Part shown: positions 35,435-44,632 of the stretch, one piece after another | How the letters are laid out: every line of letters starts with the position of its first letter | How positions within the stretch are numbered: position 1 is the first letter of the stretch | The notes under the pieces: generated by a model | What the model was told of the DNA's origin: nothing | Databases searched by the model: none | The model's input: the letters and a program-made list of their open reading frames with translations, nothing else | Assembly: GCA_937926105.1 (NCBI GenBank) | Contig: CALANS010000158.1 | Span: forward strand, 1-64,000 | Direction: 5' to 3' | From: an uncultured Actinomycetes bacterium | GTDB taxonomy: Bacteria; Actinomycetota; Actinomycetes; Mycobacteriales; Nakamurellaceae | DNA length: 64,000 nucleotides | Made by a program: the position numbers and the translations under genes

Positions 35435-35917
35435 CTAGGATCCGGACGATCGCTCACGTTCCTGCTCCATATCAACCTTCTTGACCAAGTGTATGGCGGT
35501 AAGGCACACTCGCTCCCTTTGGTTTCGTACTTCTGCTATGGCGATAAATCGACCCGTCGTATCTTCGAAGCGTTCGACGCGGTAGCTAGCGGTCAAGGTA
35601 TCTCCGATGTGAACGGGGTGTGTGAAGCGAACCTTGTCGTACCCCGCCGAAATTCCCTTGGCGCAGTGCCCCACCGACTCCCAGAACTTCGTCGAGACCG
35701 TCGATACGAAACCGAGCGTCAGGACTCCATGCACGACCCGACTGCCATAGGATCGTTCCTTCATGAACTGCTCATTCACGTGGTATGGAGCGAAGTCACC
35801 CGTGATTCCCGCGAACAGGTAGACGTCGGATTCCGAGATGGTCTTACTGAAGCTAGCGCTCGCTCTCAGGACTGCGTCGAGGTCACCGACACCGAGCGTG
35901 GGTTCGGACCCGGTCAC
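35435..35917 (-). CDS. MaoC-like (R)-specific hydratase
   Basis: Single hot-dog-fold protein of 160 residues. The hydratase-2 motif is seen in YLFAGITGDFAPYHVNEQFMKERSYGSRVVHG, where Asp of 'GDFAP' and His of 'YHVN' form the catalytic pair. It would add water to an enoyl-CoA with R stereochemistry, complementing the S-specific crotonase-type enzymes of the cluster. GTG 35917 is separated by one base from the stop of the upstream oxygenase gene, so the two are coupled. Lower-GC codons than the surrounding genome. Confidence 0.88.
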   Translation of the reverse strand: MTGSEPTLGVGDLDAVLRASASFSKTISESDVYLFAGITGDFAPYHVNEQFMKERSYGSRVVHGVLTLGFVSTVSTKFWESVGHCAKGISAGYDKVRFTHPVHIGDTLTASYRVERFEDTTGRFIAIAEVRNQRERVCLTAIHLVKKVDMEQERERSSGS

Positions 35918-35918
35918 G

Positions 35919-36893
35919 TCAAGCCATCTTCTTGGCGATCAGTGATTTGTTCCGCAACCACTCGCCGGCCGTCACGGCCGGGAATGTTTCAGCTGTCTCG
36001 CAACCGGGTAGTGGCTGAATCACAGTATCGTAATTTGGGTTCTGGAAGAAGACCACGGAGATTCGGCGTGCCCTCGACGGATTCTTGGAGGGATTTACAA
36101 CGCGGTGCAGCGTCGATACCCACCGGCCAGATGTCCACTGCGCCATCATGTCCCCGATGTTTACCACGAAGGTTCCCGGAATGGCCGGCACATCATGCCA
36201 CTCGCCCGACTTAGTGTGAACCTGGAGCCCGCCCTCCGCGTCATCGACGGCGACAAAGGTCAATGTTCCATAGTCCGTGTGCGCCCCCGCTCGCAACTGT
36301 CCCGGTGCCGGGGGAAGCACCTGCGCCGGGTAGTTGATGACCCGCAGGAAATCCACACTCCGATCGATCTTCGAATCGAAATAGATCCGTGGAAGGTTTA
36401 GAGCTTCGGCGAATATCCGCATCATGGTCTGACTGAGATTGTGCATGGCGTCGTAGTACATCCGCCACGTCTGCTCGAACCCTGCAGGATCTCCCGGCCA
36501 GACATACGGTCGGAAGAAATACTGACCATGCTCGTTGGTGTAATACTCGTCAGCCGGAGTGTCCGGGCGTCTAATATCGAAGCTCTCCTTCAGATCGGGC
36601 GGGGTCTGCTCGCCTTGAGTCGCCGCCAAGTACTCGGTGTTGGCCGGAACGTACCCGAGCGTCTGCCCCGGCTCGGCGCGGTATCTTAGCTTTTCGGCCA
36701 CCGGGAGGTCGAAGAAGGAACGGGAAACATCGCGCATGCTGTCGATTAGCTGGCCTGACACCCCATGCCCTGATACCACTAGAAATCCTATTTCCTCGCA
36801 GGCCCTCCTGACGTCCGATACTACTCCGTCGGCCTGAGCGTCGTCGTTCGACAGGTATGGTGAGATGTCGATGACGGGTACAGCTGTGGTCAT
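35919..36893 (-). CDS. 2-oxoglutarate/Fe(II) oxygenase, isopenicillin-N-synthase-like
   Basis: Non-heme iron enzyme of 324 residues. The N-terminal DIOX_N part has VPVIDISPYL and EEIGFLVVSGHGV. The iron ligands are His205 and Asp207 (AHTDYGTLTF) and His263 (STLHRVVNP); the oxoglutarate-binding Arg277/Ser279 lie in RARRISVVFF. The close match to the plant-type/IPNS-like bacterial group suggests hydroxylation or C-X bond cleavage of a small acid. It stands between the substrate-binding protein and MaoC genes, so it probably carries out the first attack on the imported compound. Confidence 0.9.
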   Translation of the reverse strand: MTTAVPVIDISPYLSNDDAQADGVVSDVRRACEEIGFLVVSGHGVSGQLIDSMRDVSRSFFDLPVAEKLRYRAEPGQTLGYVPANTEYLAATQGEQTPPDLKESFDIRRPDTPADEYYTNEHGQYFFRPYVWPGDPAGFEQTWRMYYDAMHNLSQTMMRIFAEALNLPRIYFDSKIDRSVDFLRVINYPAQVLPPAPGQLRAGAHTDYGTLTFVAVDDAEGGLQVHTKSGEWHDVPAIPGTFVVNIGDMMAQWTSGRWVSTLHRVVNPSKNPSRARRISVVFFQNPNYDTVIQPLPGCETAETFPAVTAGEWLRNKSLIAKKMA

Positions 36894-36979
36894 TCCGTCC
36901 TACCCTTTCGTTCAAAATCGTCCTGTTACTCGCGAGCACTCAAGTTGTGTTGGTCGACGTTTCGATAGTCACCGCCGGA

Positions 36980-38110
36980 TCAACCCTTCACTCGTTGATC
37001 GGCGGTCGCCTTGAGGATCTCGAGGCTCATGATCTCATCGACCGTAGGGACCGCGCCGCTCTTAAACTGACCGATCTTCTTGTACAGGTCAAGTTGCTGT
37101 TTCCACTTCTCGTCCGACATCCAGCCCCACCCGTTCGTCTTGGTGTCGGGCCCCCAAACCAACGGTTCCAACAGTTTGGTGCTGTCGAGTTGTGGTTCCT
37201 TTTTGTTGGCAGGGTTGTACTTCACGAGAATATCGACGGCTTCGTCCGGGTTCTCTCGCGCGAACTGCCACCCACGCGAACTTGCTACCAGCAGGTCCTG
37301 CAGCGCATCGGACTGGGACTCGAGGATGTCCTCTCGTGCTGAGTACATGTACGCATAGAGATGTACGCCAGCATCATCGAGCTTCATCACCACGTAGTCG
37401 TCGCCCAGCGCAGCACGTTGCGCCTGGAGCGAGGTGTAGTAGCCCGTCATGACCTGAACCCGCCCGGACGCAAGAGCGCTGAAGTCGTTGCCAACCGTCA
37501 CCGTCTTAACGTCAGACCTGGCGATGCCGTTAGCGGCCAGCACGGCCTCTAGAATAGGTAGGCCCGTGTTCGGCAGCCCAATCGTCTTGCCGACCAGATC
37601 CTTCGGCGCGTGCACTGGATCCTTCGGCAGCGAGAAGTACGCGTACGGGTGGCCCTGCGAGACTGCGGCAATCGCCTTCAGCGGGACTCCGGCCGATCGC
37701 GCCATCATGGCGGCGGAACTCGACCCTTCCGACAGATTCGCCGTTCCGGCGCCCAGCAGCTGATTGGGATCGATACTGGGTCCGCCTGGCAGAATCGTCA
37801 GGTTGACGCCGGCTTCGTCATAGTAGCCCTTCTCCAGCGCCACCACTTCTCCGAGAAAGCCATAGTCGACCAGCCAGTTCAAGGCGAGCGTCAAGCGGGC
37901 CTTCTTGGAGTCACCACTGGCGGTGCTGGGCTGCGTTACAGGCGAGGACGTCGCGGGTCCGGAAGTGTGGCCGCTTGATGAACTGCCAGGGTTTTGGCCG
38001 TTGCTGCCGCATGCCGAGATGAGCGCGGTGCCGCCAAATAGCGTAGCGGTCATGAGGCCAGAGGCCTTCAAGAAGTGCCGCCGGGACGATACCTGCGGGG
38101 ATCTGTCCAT
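36980..38110 (-). CDS. ABC importer substrate-binding lipoprotein, NMT1/THI5-like, Tat signal
   Basis: Protein of 376 residues. The N-terminus carries a Tat motif (SSRRHFLKASG, twin Arg 10-11) and a lipobox (ISAC, Cys34), then a Gly/Ser/Thr linker. The binding domain begins RLTLALNWLVDYGFLGEVVALEKGYYDEAG, which is the start seen in THI5/NMT1 and ThiY-like proteins, and continues ILPGGPSIDPNQLLGAG. Such proteins bind pyrimidines, riboflavin or other ring compounds. ATG 38110 has GGAGG 7 nt upstream. First gene of the minus-strand operon containing its permease and ATPase; a consensus-like promoter lies about 290 nt upstream. Confidence 0.92.
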   Translation of the reverse strand: MDRSPQVSSRRHFLKASGLMTATLFGGTALISACGSNGQNPGSSSSGHTSGPATSSPVTQPSTASGDSKKARLTLALNWLVDYGFLGEVVALEKGYYDEAGVNLTILPGGPSIDPNQLLGAGTANLSEGSSSAAMMARSAGVPLKAIAAVSQGHPYAYFSLPKDPVHAPKDLVGKTIGLPNTGLPILEAVLAANGIARSDVKTVTVGNDFSALASGRVQVMTGYYTSLQAQRAALGDDYVVMKLDDAGVHLYAYMYSAREDILESQSDALQDLLVASSRGWQFARENPDEAVDILVKYNPANKKEPQLDSTKLLEPLVWGPDTKTNGWGWMSDEKWKQQLDLYKKIGQFKSGAVPTVDEIMSLEILKATADQRVKG

Positions 38111-38633
38111 CGTACGTCCTCCATGGGTGATGTGGGAGTGGATTCGACTGCTGGTTGGCGGAGTGGGCGAAGTGCACAAACGCGGTCACGGTTTAGGCCA
38201 TGATGGCGAGGCCTTCGTGGCCTCGGTGGTTTCGGCTCCCCACTTGTGATGGGACGCCAAGCGATGCGGCCAGCAGCCGACGAGCGATCAGCACCGCCAC
38301 GCCGACTAGCGACCGCGGACATCAGGTGACGCGCTGTCGCTTGTCGGAGTGCTCTGATTCCCGTCGCGCTGGGTCGTGTTCCACTTCACAAGCTGGCTTC
38401 AGCACAACATCAAATCTTCATCGTGTCAAGGGTCGGAGAGGGAATCTTTGACCGTGGTAGCGCAACCAATCGGTCATGCGGCATTGAGCGTGGCGATACA
38501 GCGCAGAAGGTGCGGTGATGACCGATATGCGCCTGGTCAGAACGGCTTTCGATGCACGCGGAGAGAACGCGGTGAATCGATTGAGCCGGAGCCAGCGGTG
38601 CAGCGGGCGACCGCCGCGACGAAACGGGCACCG
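38111..38633. other. 523-nt non-coding region with long leader
   Basis: No convincing gene lies between the importer lipoprotein gene and the MDR oxidoreductase gene. The part from the promoter element (38401-38430) to 38111 would form a leader of about 285 nt. It contains a perfect 7-bp hairpin, CGAGGCC-TTCGT-GGCCTCG at 38207-38225. I looked for the thiamine riboswitch core because of the THI5-like gene and did not find it. The stretch 38431-38633 shows nothing recognisable. Confidence 0.5.
38401..38430 (-). promoter_or_regulatory. Promoter element of the importer operon, shared with the XRE-cupin gene
   Basis: On the minus strand the order is TTGACA (38429 to 38424), a 17-nt spacer, then TGTGCT (38406 to 38401). 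The -35 and first part of the spacer, CTTGACACGATGAAGA (38430-38415), match the promoter of the XRE-cupin gene (45297-45282) in 15 of 16 positions. The identity extends well beyond the -35, so GATGAAGA may be a regulator site. Confidence 0.6.
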
Positions 38634-39608
38634 TTAGATGGTGATGACGATCTTGCCGGGAGCGCCTTTCTCCAGCGCGGCGAGTGCATCCGCCGTGCGC
38701 GCCAGCGGGTAGGTCGCGTCCACCACCGGCTCAACCTTGGCGGCCTGGCAGAACGCGATCAGTCGGCGCAGCTCGTCCAGGGTCCCCATCGTGGAACCAA
38801 CCACCGATACCTGCAGAAAGAACAATCGCTGCAAATCCGCGGACGGATCCGGACCTGTAGTCGCCCCACAACACACCACCCTGCCGCCCGGCCGAACTGC
38901 GCGCATCGAATGCGCCCACGTCGCCTTGCCCACCGACTCGAACACCGCATCCACTCGCGCCGGTAGCCGCGCCCCCGACTCGAACGCCGCGGCGCCCAAC
39001 CGCACCGCCCGCTCCCGGCCGGCCTCGGTACGGGCCGTCGCCCACACCCGCATCCCGGCTGCCACACCCAACTGGATCAGCGCCGTCGCAACCCCACCCG
39101 TCGCGCCCTGCACCAGCATCGTGCAACCCGGCGTCAAGTCCGATCGGGTGAACAGCATCCGATACGCGGTCAGATAGCTGGTACCCAGCGTCGCCGCCTG
39201 CTCGAACGACAAACTCGCCGGCTTTGCCAGCAGATTGCGCGCCGGTATCACCACATACTCCGCCAGCGTGCCCTGATGGCCACCCTCGGTCAGCAGGCGC
39301 CGTCCCGGATCCAAGGTCTCGTCACCGGAGAAGCCGGGATCACTGATGACCGGATAGACCACCACCTCCGTGCCATCATCGGTGACGCCCGCCCCGTCGC
39401 ACCCCAGGATCATCGGGAACTCTTCCGGCCGGATCCCGACCCCCCGCAACGTCCACAGATCGTGCCGGTTCAGCGACGCCGCCCGCACCGCCACACGCAC
39501 CCATCCATCCGGAACATCTGGACCGGGACGCTCACCTACCTCAATCGCGTCCAGCGGACTATCCGGACTAGGGTGGGTGGCATACACGGCGCGCATAGTC
39601 GGCTTCAT
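38634..39608 (-). CDS. MDR-family zinc-independent or zinc-binding oxidoreductase
   Basis: Medium-chain reductase of 324 residues. The catalytic GroES-like half has VRVAVRAASLNRHDLWTLRG and FPMILGCDGAG. The Rossmann half has TMLVQGATGGVATALIQLGVAAGMRVWATA and GGRVVCCGATTG. The usual structural zinc Cys cluster is absent and the first zinc ligand Cys is replaced (LNRHDLW), so it is more likely a quinone-oxidoreductase or enoyl-reductase type than a zinc alcohol dehydrogenase. AAAGGA precedes ATG 39608. It follows the thiamine-diphosphate enzyme gene by 132 nt on the same strand. Confidence 0.85.
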   Translation of the reverse strand: MKPTMRAVYATHPSPDSPLDAIEVGERPGPDVPDGWVRVAVRAASLNRHDLWTLRGVGIRPEEFPMILGCDGAGVTDDGTEVVVYPVISDPGFSGDETLDPGRRLLTEGGHQGTLAEYVVIPARNLLAKPASLSFEQAATLGTSYLTAYRMLFTRSDLTPGCTMLVQGATGGVATALIQLGVAAGMRVWATARTEAGRERAVRLGAAAFESGARLPARVDAVFESVGKATWAHSMRAVRPGGRVVCCGATTGPDPSADLQRLFFLQVSVVGSTMGTLDELRRLIAFCQAAKVEPVVDATYPLARTADALAALEKGAPGKIVITI

Positions 39609-39740
39609 GGCTCACGTCCTTTCGGGTCGTCGTTATGTCCAGCGCGGATCCGGCGCCGAGGGCGCGGACCCGGGAGGCGGCAAGCACATCCAGCTTGCCA
39701 AGGGCATCGGCCAAAGCGATCATTCCGTCGAACAGCTCGT

Positions 39741-41414
39741 TCATCCATCCAGGGGCGGTATCCCGTCCGGATCCAGTCGAACGTCGACCAGCAGGGGGCG
39801 ACGACCCGATTCGACCGCGTGGCGGAAGGAGTCGACATCGCCCGGACCGGTGACGGTTACCGCCTCACAGCCCATGGCACGTGCTGTACCAGCCAGATCG
39901 GGCCACCGCATGAACGACAAGGACGGGTCCATACCGCGGGCGGCGAACTGTACGAGTTCGGCGCCATAGGTACCGTCATTCATCACCACGACGATGAGGT
40001 CCAGCCGCTCCCGAACAGCCGTGTGCAGTTCGGCGAGTCCCCCCATCATGAAACCACCGTCGCCGCACACCAACAGGCAGGGATGATCGGGCCGGGCCGC
40101 TGCGGCTCCGATGGCCGTCGACATTCCCAGTCCGAGACAGGCGAAATTGGCGGCGTGGACGTAATTCATCGGATGCGCCACACGAAGCCTTCGCAACGCA
40201 TGCCGCATGAACCGACCCACATCGACCACCAAGGTTCGATCAGGATCTACCGCATCATCGACCGCGTCTAGCATCGTCCGAATATCGATGTCCCGTTCTG
40301 GCGAAGAATCCGGCGCCGAATCGGCGGCAACAGATTCGGCTGCGCCCGCGGCGAATCGACGTGGAGCCAACTCCAGCCGCAGGAACAATTCTCCCAGGGC
40401 ATCTGAGACCTCTGCGGAGTCACCGATCAATGAACAAGCGAGCCCTTGCAGTTCCGATCTTCGTGCTTCATCGATGTCGCACCACACCACAGATGCACCG
40501 GACAGCAGCCGACCGTGGTCGGTCGTCAGGGCAGTAAGTGCAGCGCCGAAAGAGACCACGCAGTCTGCCCTGCTCAGCGCCGCCAGAGTTGCCGGAGCAG
40601 ATAGCGTGCCACAGATTCCCAGATTCTCCGGCTCGCCTCGGAATAGATCCTTGGCCTTGAGCGTGGTCGCTACGGGCGCGCCAATCCGGCGGGCAAACTT
40701 CAGGACCGAACTCCGGGAGCGCGCACTGATCGCGCCGCGCCCCGCCAGCACCACGGGTCGACGGGCACTTGCGATCACTTCACAGGCACGCTCCAAGTCC
40801 GTCTGATCGATCACGTTTCTGCGGTATCCAACGTTCGGCGTCGGCACCATCGGGCTGACCTCATCCCACTGCAGGTCGACCGGAATGCTCACCACGATCG
40901 GACGCCGCTCAGTGACCGTGCGATCGAACGCTCGCTGGAGTGCACCGAGAGCATCGGCCGCCTCCGCGACCTCCTCGAATCCGGCTCCGGTCGACGCAAC
41001 CACCGCGCGCTGGTCGATATCCTGCAAGTGATGGGTCGCCCCGCGCGGCGTATCCCCGGCTATCAGGACGATGGGCGATCGCCCTCGCTGAGCTTCCACG
41101 AGCGGCGTCACCGTGTTGGTCAACCCGGGTCCGTGGGTGACGGTTGCGACGCCAATCCGGCCGGTGACACTCGCGAAGCCACTGGCCATCGCCACCGCGC
41201 CAGCCTCCGTGGCGGCACCCACGTAGCCGCCCAGGCCGCTGCGGACATAGGCGTCCACCATGAATAGGTTGCCGTCGCCTATCAGCCCAAATAGCCGACC
41301 GACTCCCCGGTCGGTGAGATACTGAGCCAACGCCTGGTTCAGCGGTACCGCAGATTGGCCCGCATTACCAGCACTGGTCCGCGGAATCGGGCGGGATGCC
41401 CGCAGGTCAGGCAT
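39741..41414 (-). CDS. Thiamine-diphosphate-dependent enzyme, acetolactate-synthase-like
   Basis: Protein of 557 residues with the three-domain layout of the POX/AHAS group. The PYR domain has GLIGDGN and the catalytic Glu in AATEAGAVAMASGFA; the central Rossmann domain has RPVVLAGRGA; the PP domain has the metal/ThDP motif from GDGGFMMGGL to VVMNDGTYG. Family members include acetolactate synthases, decarboxylases and lyases; the exact reaction cannot be told. ATG 41414 overlaps the upstream hydratase gene by 8 nt; a longer frame to 41480 would overlap by 74 nt and is less likely. The extra acidic insert APDSSPERD separates domains 2 and 3. Confidence 0.88.
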   Translation of the reverse strand: MPDLRASRPIPRTSAGNAGQSAVPLNQALAQYLTDRGVGRLFGLIGDGNLFMVDAYVRSGLGGYVGAATEAGAVAMASGFASVTGRIGVATVTHGPGLTNTVTPLVEAQRGRSPIVLIAGDTPRGATHHLQDIDQRAVVASTGAGFEEVAEAADALGALQRAFDRTVTERRPIVVSIPVDLQWDEVSPMVPTPNVGYRRNVIDQTDLERACEVIASARRPVVLAGRGAISARSRSSVLKFARRIGAPVATTLKAKDLFRGEPENLGICGTLSAPATLAALSRADCVVSFGAALTALTTDHGRLLSGASVVWCDIDEARRSELQGLACSLIGDSAEVSDALGELFLRLELAPRRFAAGAAESVAADSAPDSSPERDIDIRTMLDAVDDAVDPDRTLVVDVGRFMRHALRRLRVAHPMNYVHAANFACLGLGMSTAIGAAAARPDHPCLLVCGDGGFMMGGLAELHTAVRERLDLIVVVMNDGTYGAELVQFAARGMDPSLSFMRWPDLAGTARAMGCEAVTVTGPGDVDSFRHAVESGRRPLLVDVRLDPDGIPPLDG

Positions 41415-42294
41415 CACTACCCGGCGATTCGTGACGCCGAGACGAACGCGGCCCAAACGGCTCTGGACGGAATCTGTCATCCCGTGCCTTCAGGTAGCCT
41501 CGCAGCCCATCTCGCCGCTGCGCGTCGAACAGTGCCTCGCGCTCGGCTCCATGTGAGGAGTGCACGATGGAGGATAGTGCGGCGTTCAGCAGCATGCCAG
41601 AGTGCACCCCGGCGGCCTGCAGCCCCTGCATGGTGATCGCCTTGTTGACCCTGACCGCCGCTTCCGGCACCAGCGAGATTCGCCGGCCGAGGGCGAGAGC
41701 TGCGGGCACTACCTCACCGTCCGGCACGACCTCATTGATGAGGCCGACCCGCAGGGCCTCGTGAGCGTCGAAGTGATCACCAGTCAGCGCATACCGATTG
41801 GCTGCCTTCCAGCCAACCAGTGCCGCCATCAGGAAGGTGGAGTTCGAGATATGCCGAACTTCGGGCTGACCGAACACTGCGGACTCGCCGGCGATGGTGA
41901 TGTCAGCCGCCAGTTGATACCAGAACCCTCCGCCCAGCGCCCAGCCATTGACGGCGGCGATGACGGGAATATGCAGGCTCCATAGGTGTTCCAGCATGCT
42001 CATGGCCCGATAATCGCCCCGATGCCAGAACTCGATGTACTCGCCCGGCCACTTGCCGGTTGGATCCATCGGCCGGCCATCCGGCCCCTCCGGCCCCATG
42101 TCGTAACCGGCACAGAAGGCCGTACCCGAACCCGTCAGCACAACGCAGCGGGCCTCGGGATCCGCGTCAGCGGCATCGAACGCGGCATGCATCTCGGACT
42201 CCATCTCCGGTGTCAGCGCATTCATGGCGTCCGGTCGATTCAGGGTGATCAAGGCAACCGACTCGTCGACTTCGTACAGCAGGTTCTCGTACAC
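41407..42294 (-). CDS. Enoyl-CoA hydratase/isomerase family protein (copy 2)
   Basis: Crotonase-fold protein of 295 residues. Blocks: ITLNRPDAMNALTPEM, oxyanion loop TAFCAGYDMGPEG, and NGWALGGGFWYQLAADITIAGESA. The position of the catalytic Glu (FGQPEVRHISNS) has Gln-Pro-Glu and lacks the second acidic residue, so an isomerase, hydrolase or lyase function is as likely as hydration. The insertion with FWHRGDYRAMSM is typical of hydrolase-like subgroups. Overlaps the thiamine enzyme gene by 8 nt and follows the acyl-CoA synthetase gene by 60 nt. Confidence 0.86.
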   Translation of the reverse strand: MYENLLYEVDESVALITLNRPDAMNALTPEMESEMHAAFDAADADPEARCVVLTGSGTAFCAGYDMGPEGPDGRPMDPTGKWPGEYIEFWHRGDYRAMSMLEHLWSLHIPVIAAVNGWALGGGFWYQLAADITIAGESAVFGQPEVRHISNSTFLMAALVGWKAANRYALTGDHFDAHEALRVGLINEVVPDGEVVPAALALGRRISLVPEAAVRVNKAITMQGLQAAGVHSGMLLNAALSSIVHSSHGAEREALFDAQRRDGLRGYLKARDDRFRPEPFGPRSSRRHESPGSDA

Positions 42295-42354
42295 TTACGC
42301 TCCTGTCTCTGGGTGTGCATTGCTGTGGCCGGAGGATCGCCGCAGGCGTCACGG

Positions 42355-44463
42355 TTAGCCGGCCGGAGAGTCACGCCCGATGAATCTGGCGTCGACGGCG
42401 TAGGTGCCTTGCCCCTCGGGCATCACCATCAGAGGATTGATCTCCGCTGCGCCGATTGCGGCGGCCGAGCGTACGATCAGATCCCCGAACGCCGCGATGG
42501 TCTCGACTGTCGCAGCGATGTCGCCCGCCGGCTTGCCGCGGTACCCACGCAGAAGTGATCGCAGCGGCTCCGCTTCCAGCATCGTGGAGATGGTCTGCCG
42601 GTCGACCGGCAGCGGCCGCGATGCAGCATGCCCGAATAGTTCGGCATCGGTGCCGCCGGGTGCAATGGTCAGGCACAGCCCGACCTGCTCGTCCAGGGCC
42701 ACACCCACGAGTAATTCCGCGACTGCGCCGCACACTTGTCGCTGAACCAGCACTCGCCCCGGTGGTTGCCCCTGTGGCGCCGCATCGAGCAGTCGCTGGG
42801 CGACGGCGGCGGCCTGATCGGGTGTCACTCCTACCGCCACCGCGCCCATTTCAGACTTGTGCAGGATTGTCGGATGATCAAGCTTCAGGACCGATTCGGG
42901 ATATTCAGCAGCAAGAGTGGCCGCATCCCACGGATCCGAGGCGACACCACCCGATGGACACGTGATACCGGCCGACGACAACAATTGCAGCGCCGCTACC
43001 CCGGCCACCACGTCGTCGACCTCCAGGTCTGCAGATGCTGATCGAGGCAACGGCATCCACCCGACACGCCCCGGTGCCGTCGCCCACACCCGTAGCGCGG
43101 TCGCTGCCGGCCGGGCTCCCATGAGCAGCGGGATCGAACGCTCCGCGAGAAGCCGAAGGACTCCGGGATCGATATCACCACCGGGCACCGCCACGGTGAT
43201 CAGGGATACTCCCTCTTGGGCAAGTCGGCTCAGTTCTTCAGCTTGCCGCCGATATATCCATCCCCCTCGGGGCCCGGCGTGGTTCAGCAGAACGATGACT
43301 GCGCCGCCAGTCTCGGCCGCGATGATGTCGATCACATCGCGGTACAGATCCATGTCATCAGCCGCGGCACCCGTCATGTCCAAGGGATTCGTCGGATTAA
43401 CATTCAGCGGCAAACGCCGGCCGATGGCTTCGATGCTGGTAGGTCGCAGATCAGGAAGATCAAGGCCGGATCTCGCGGCAGTGTCCGCGAAGGTCGCGGC
43501 CGCGGCACCAGAAATGCTGACCGCGAGCAGTTCACGGTGCCGCGGGCGAGATGTCCCGCTGAGGAGAATGAGTGTCTCCCGAAATTCGTCGACCTCCTCG
43601 ACGAGATGGATTCCCAGCGCGGACATGTATCCGGCCATGGCGCCCCGGCCACCGATCACGGCGCCAGTATGTGCAAGCGCCGCTGCCTTGCCCCGCTCAC
43701 TGCTCCCAACCATCAGCGCAACGATGGACTTGCCAGCTCTCGCCGCTCGCGCTGCTGCAATTCCAAACCCTTGCGGATCTCCCAGCCTTTCCAGGTAGAG
43801 CCCAATCGTGGATATATCCGGATTGTCGACCATCCACTCCAGGTAGTCTCTAGCACCGGTCATGAGTTCATTGCCGGATGTGACCACGCACTGGACGAAC
43901 GGTCCGCGGCCCTGGCTCGTCTCCAGGATGCTGTGGCTGATCGCGCCGGATTGCAAGATCAGCCCGACCGGACCCCTGGTGAGATCCTCCGACAGGATTC
44001 CCGAGTAGACAGCGGCGCCGTTCGCTGCGTTGTAGATGCCATAGCAGTTCGGGCCACACAGCCGAATTCCGGATTTCTCGGCCACGGCTCGCATCTCGGC
44101 CGCGACTGGCGAGCCCGGTGGTACTCCACCAGCCAAGAGCACTGCTGCGTTGATGCCGAGGACAGCTGCCTCTCGCAGGGCCTGCAGGGATCCATCAGCG
44201 CCGAGGGCGACCGCGATGCATTCCGGTGTCTCTGGCAACTGTGCCAGAGACGGGTACGCCGGGTAGCCTTCGACGGCATCGGCGGTCGGATGTACGGCAT
44301 AGGCCGGTCCCGCAAAGCCAAATCGTCGGAGATTGGCAAGGATCCTGCTGCCTCGGTTGCCACGAGGAGAAGCTCCGACCACGGCAACCGACTGCGGTTG
44401 CATTAAAGAGTTGATCGAGCGCTCGGGCAACCCCCGGACCGATGAGTCCAATTTGAGCATCAT
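42355..44463 (-). CDS. ADP-forming acyl-CoA synthetase (acetate--CoA ligase family)
   Basis: Fused protein of 702 residues. An N-terminal CoA-binding Rossmann domain (SVAVVGASPRGNRGSRILANL) is followed by a succinyl-CoA-ligase-like domain with the likely phospho-His in KAAALAHTGAVIGG, and a C-terminal ATP-grasp domain (YPESVLKLDHPTILHKSEMGAVAVGV ... INPLMV). It activates an organic acid as CoA thioester with ATP. The long fusion is usual for bacterial members. An internal ATG (MQPQSVAVV) could also serve as start. Its neighbours suggest that it feeds the enoyl-CoA hydratase and thiamine enzymes. Confidence 0.88.
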   Translation of the reverse strand: MMLKLDSSVRGLPERSINSLMQPQSVAVVGASPRGNRGSRILANLRRFGFAGPAYAVHPTADAVEGYPAYPSLAQLPETPECIAVALGADGSLQALREAAVLGINAAVLLAGGVPPGSPVAAEMRAVAEKSGIRLCGPNCYGIYNAANGAAVYSGILSEDLTRGPVGLILQSGAISHSILETSQGRGPFVQCVVTSGNELMTGARDYLEWMVDNPDISTIGLYLERLGDPQGFGIAAARAARAGKSIVALMVGSSERGKAAALAHTGAVIGGRGAMAGYMSALGIHLVEEVDEFRETLILLSGTSRPRHRELLAVSISGAAAATFADTAARSGLDLPDLRPTSIEAIGRRLPLNVNPTNPLDMTGAAADDMDLYRDVIDIIAAETGGAVIVLLNHAGPRGGWIYRRQAEELSRLAQEGVSLITVAVPGGDIDPGVLRLLAERSIPLLMGARPAATALRVWATAPGRVGWMPLPRSASADLEVDDVVAGVAALQLLSSAGITCPSGGVASDPWDAATLAAEYPESVLKLDHPTILHKSEMGAVAVGVTPDQAAAVAQRLLDAAPQGQPPGRVLVQRQVCGAVAELLVGVALDEQVGLCLTIAPGGTDAELFGHAASRPLPVDRQTISTMLEAEPLRSLLRGYRGKPAGDIAATVETIAAFGDLIVRSAAAIGAAEINPLMVMPEGQGTYAVDARFIGRDSPAG

Positions 44464-44632
44464 TGCACCGTCATATTCTCGATCGAGCGGGAAGCGAATG
44501 CCTCGTCCACATCAGGTCAATTTTGCTGGTCCGTCGGGGTATGCGGGAGCCACCGCCTCGAAGTAGTCATGGGCGAGAGACGCCGTTATCGTTCGCTCTC
44601 GTCAGCCGTTTAGTTGTCCAGTGAGTTCTTGG

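Noticed and set aside
38111..38400. Thiamine riboswitch before the THI5-like importer gene
   Set aside because: The leader lacks the CTGAGA box and the GGATAATGCC-type core; only an isolated ACCTGAT resemblance occurs.
29660..41414. Oxalate degradation (Frc plus oxalyl-CoA decarboxylase)
   Set aside because: The CoA transferases are Frc-like, but the thiamine enzyme resembles acetolactate-synthase types more than oxalyl-CoA decarboxylase, and the other genes have no role in oxalate use.
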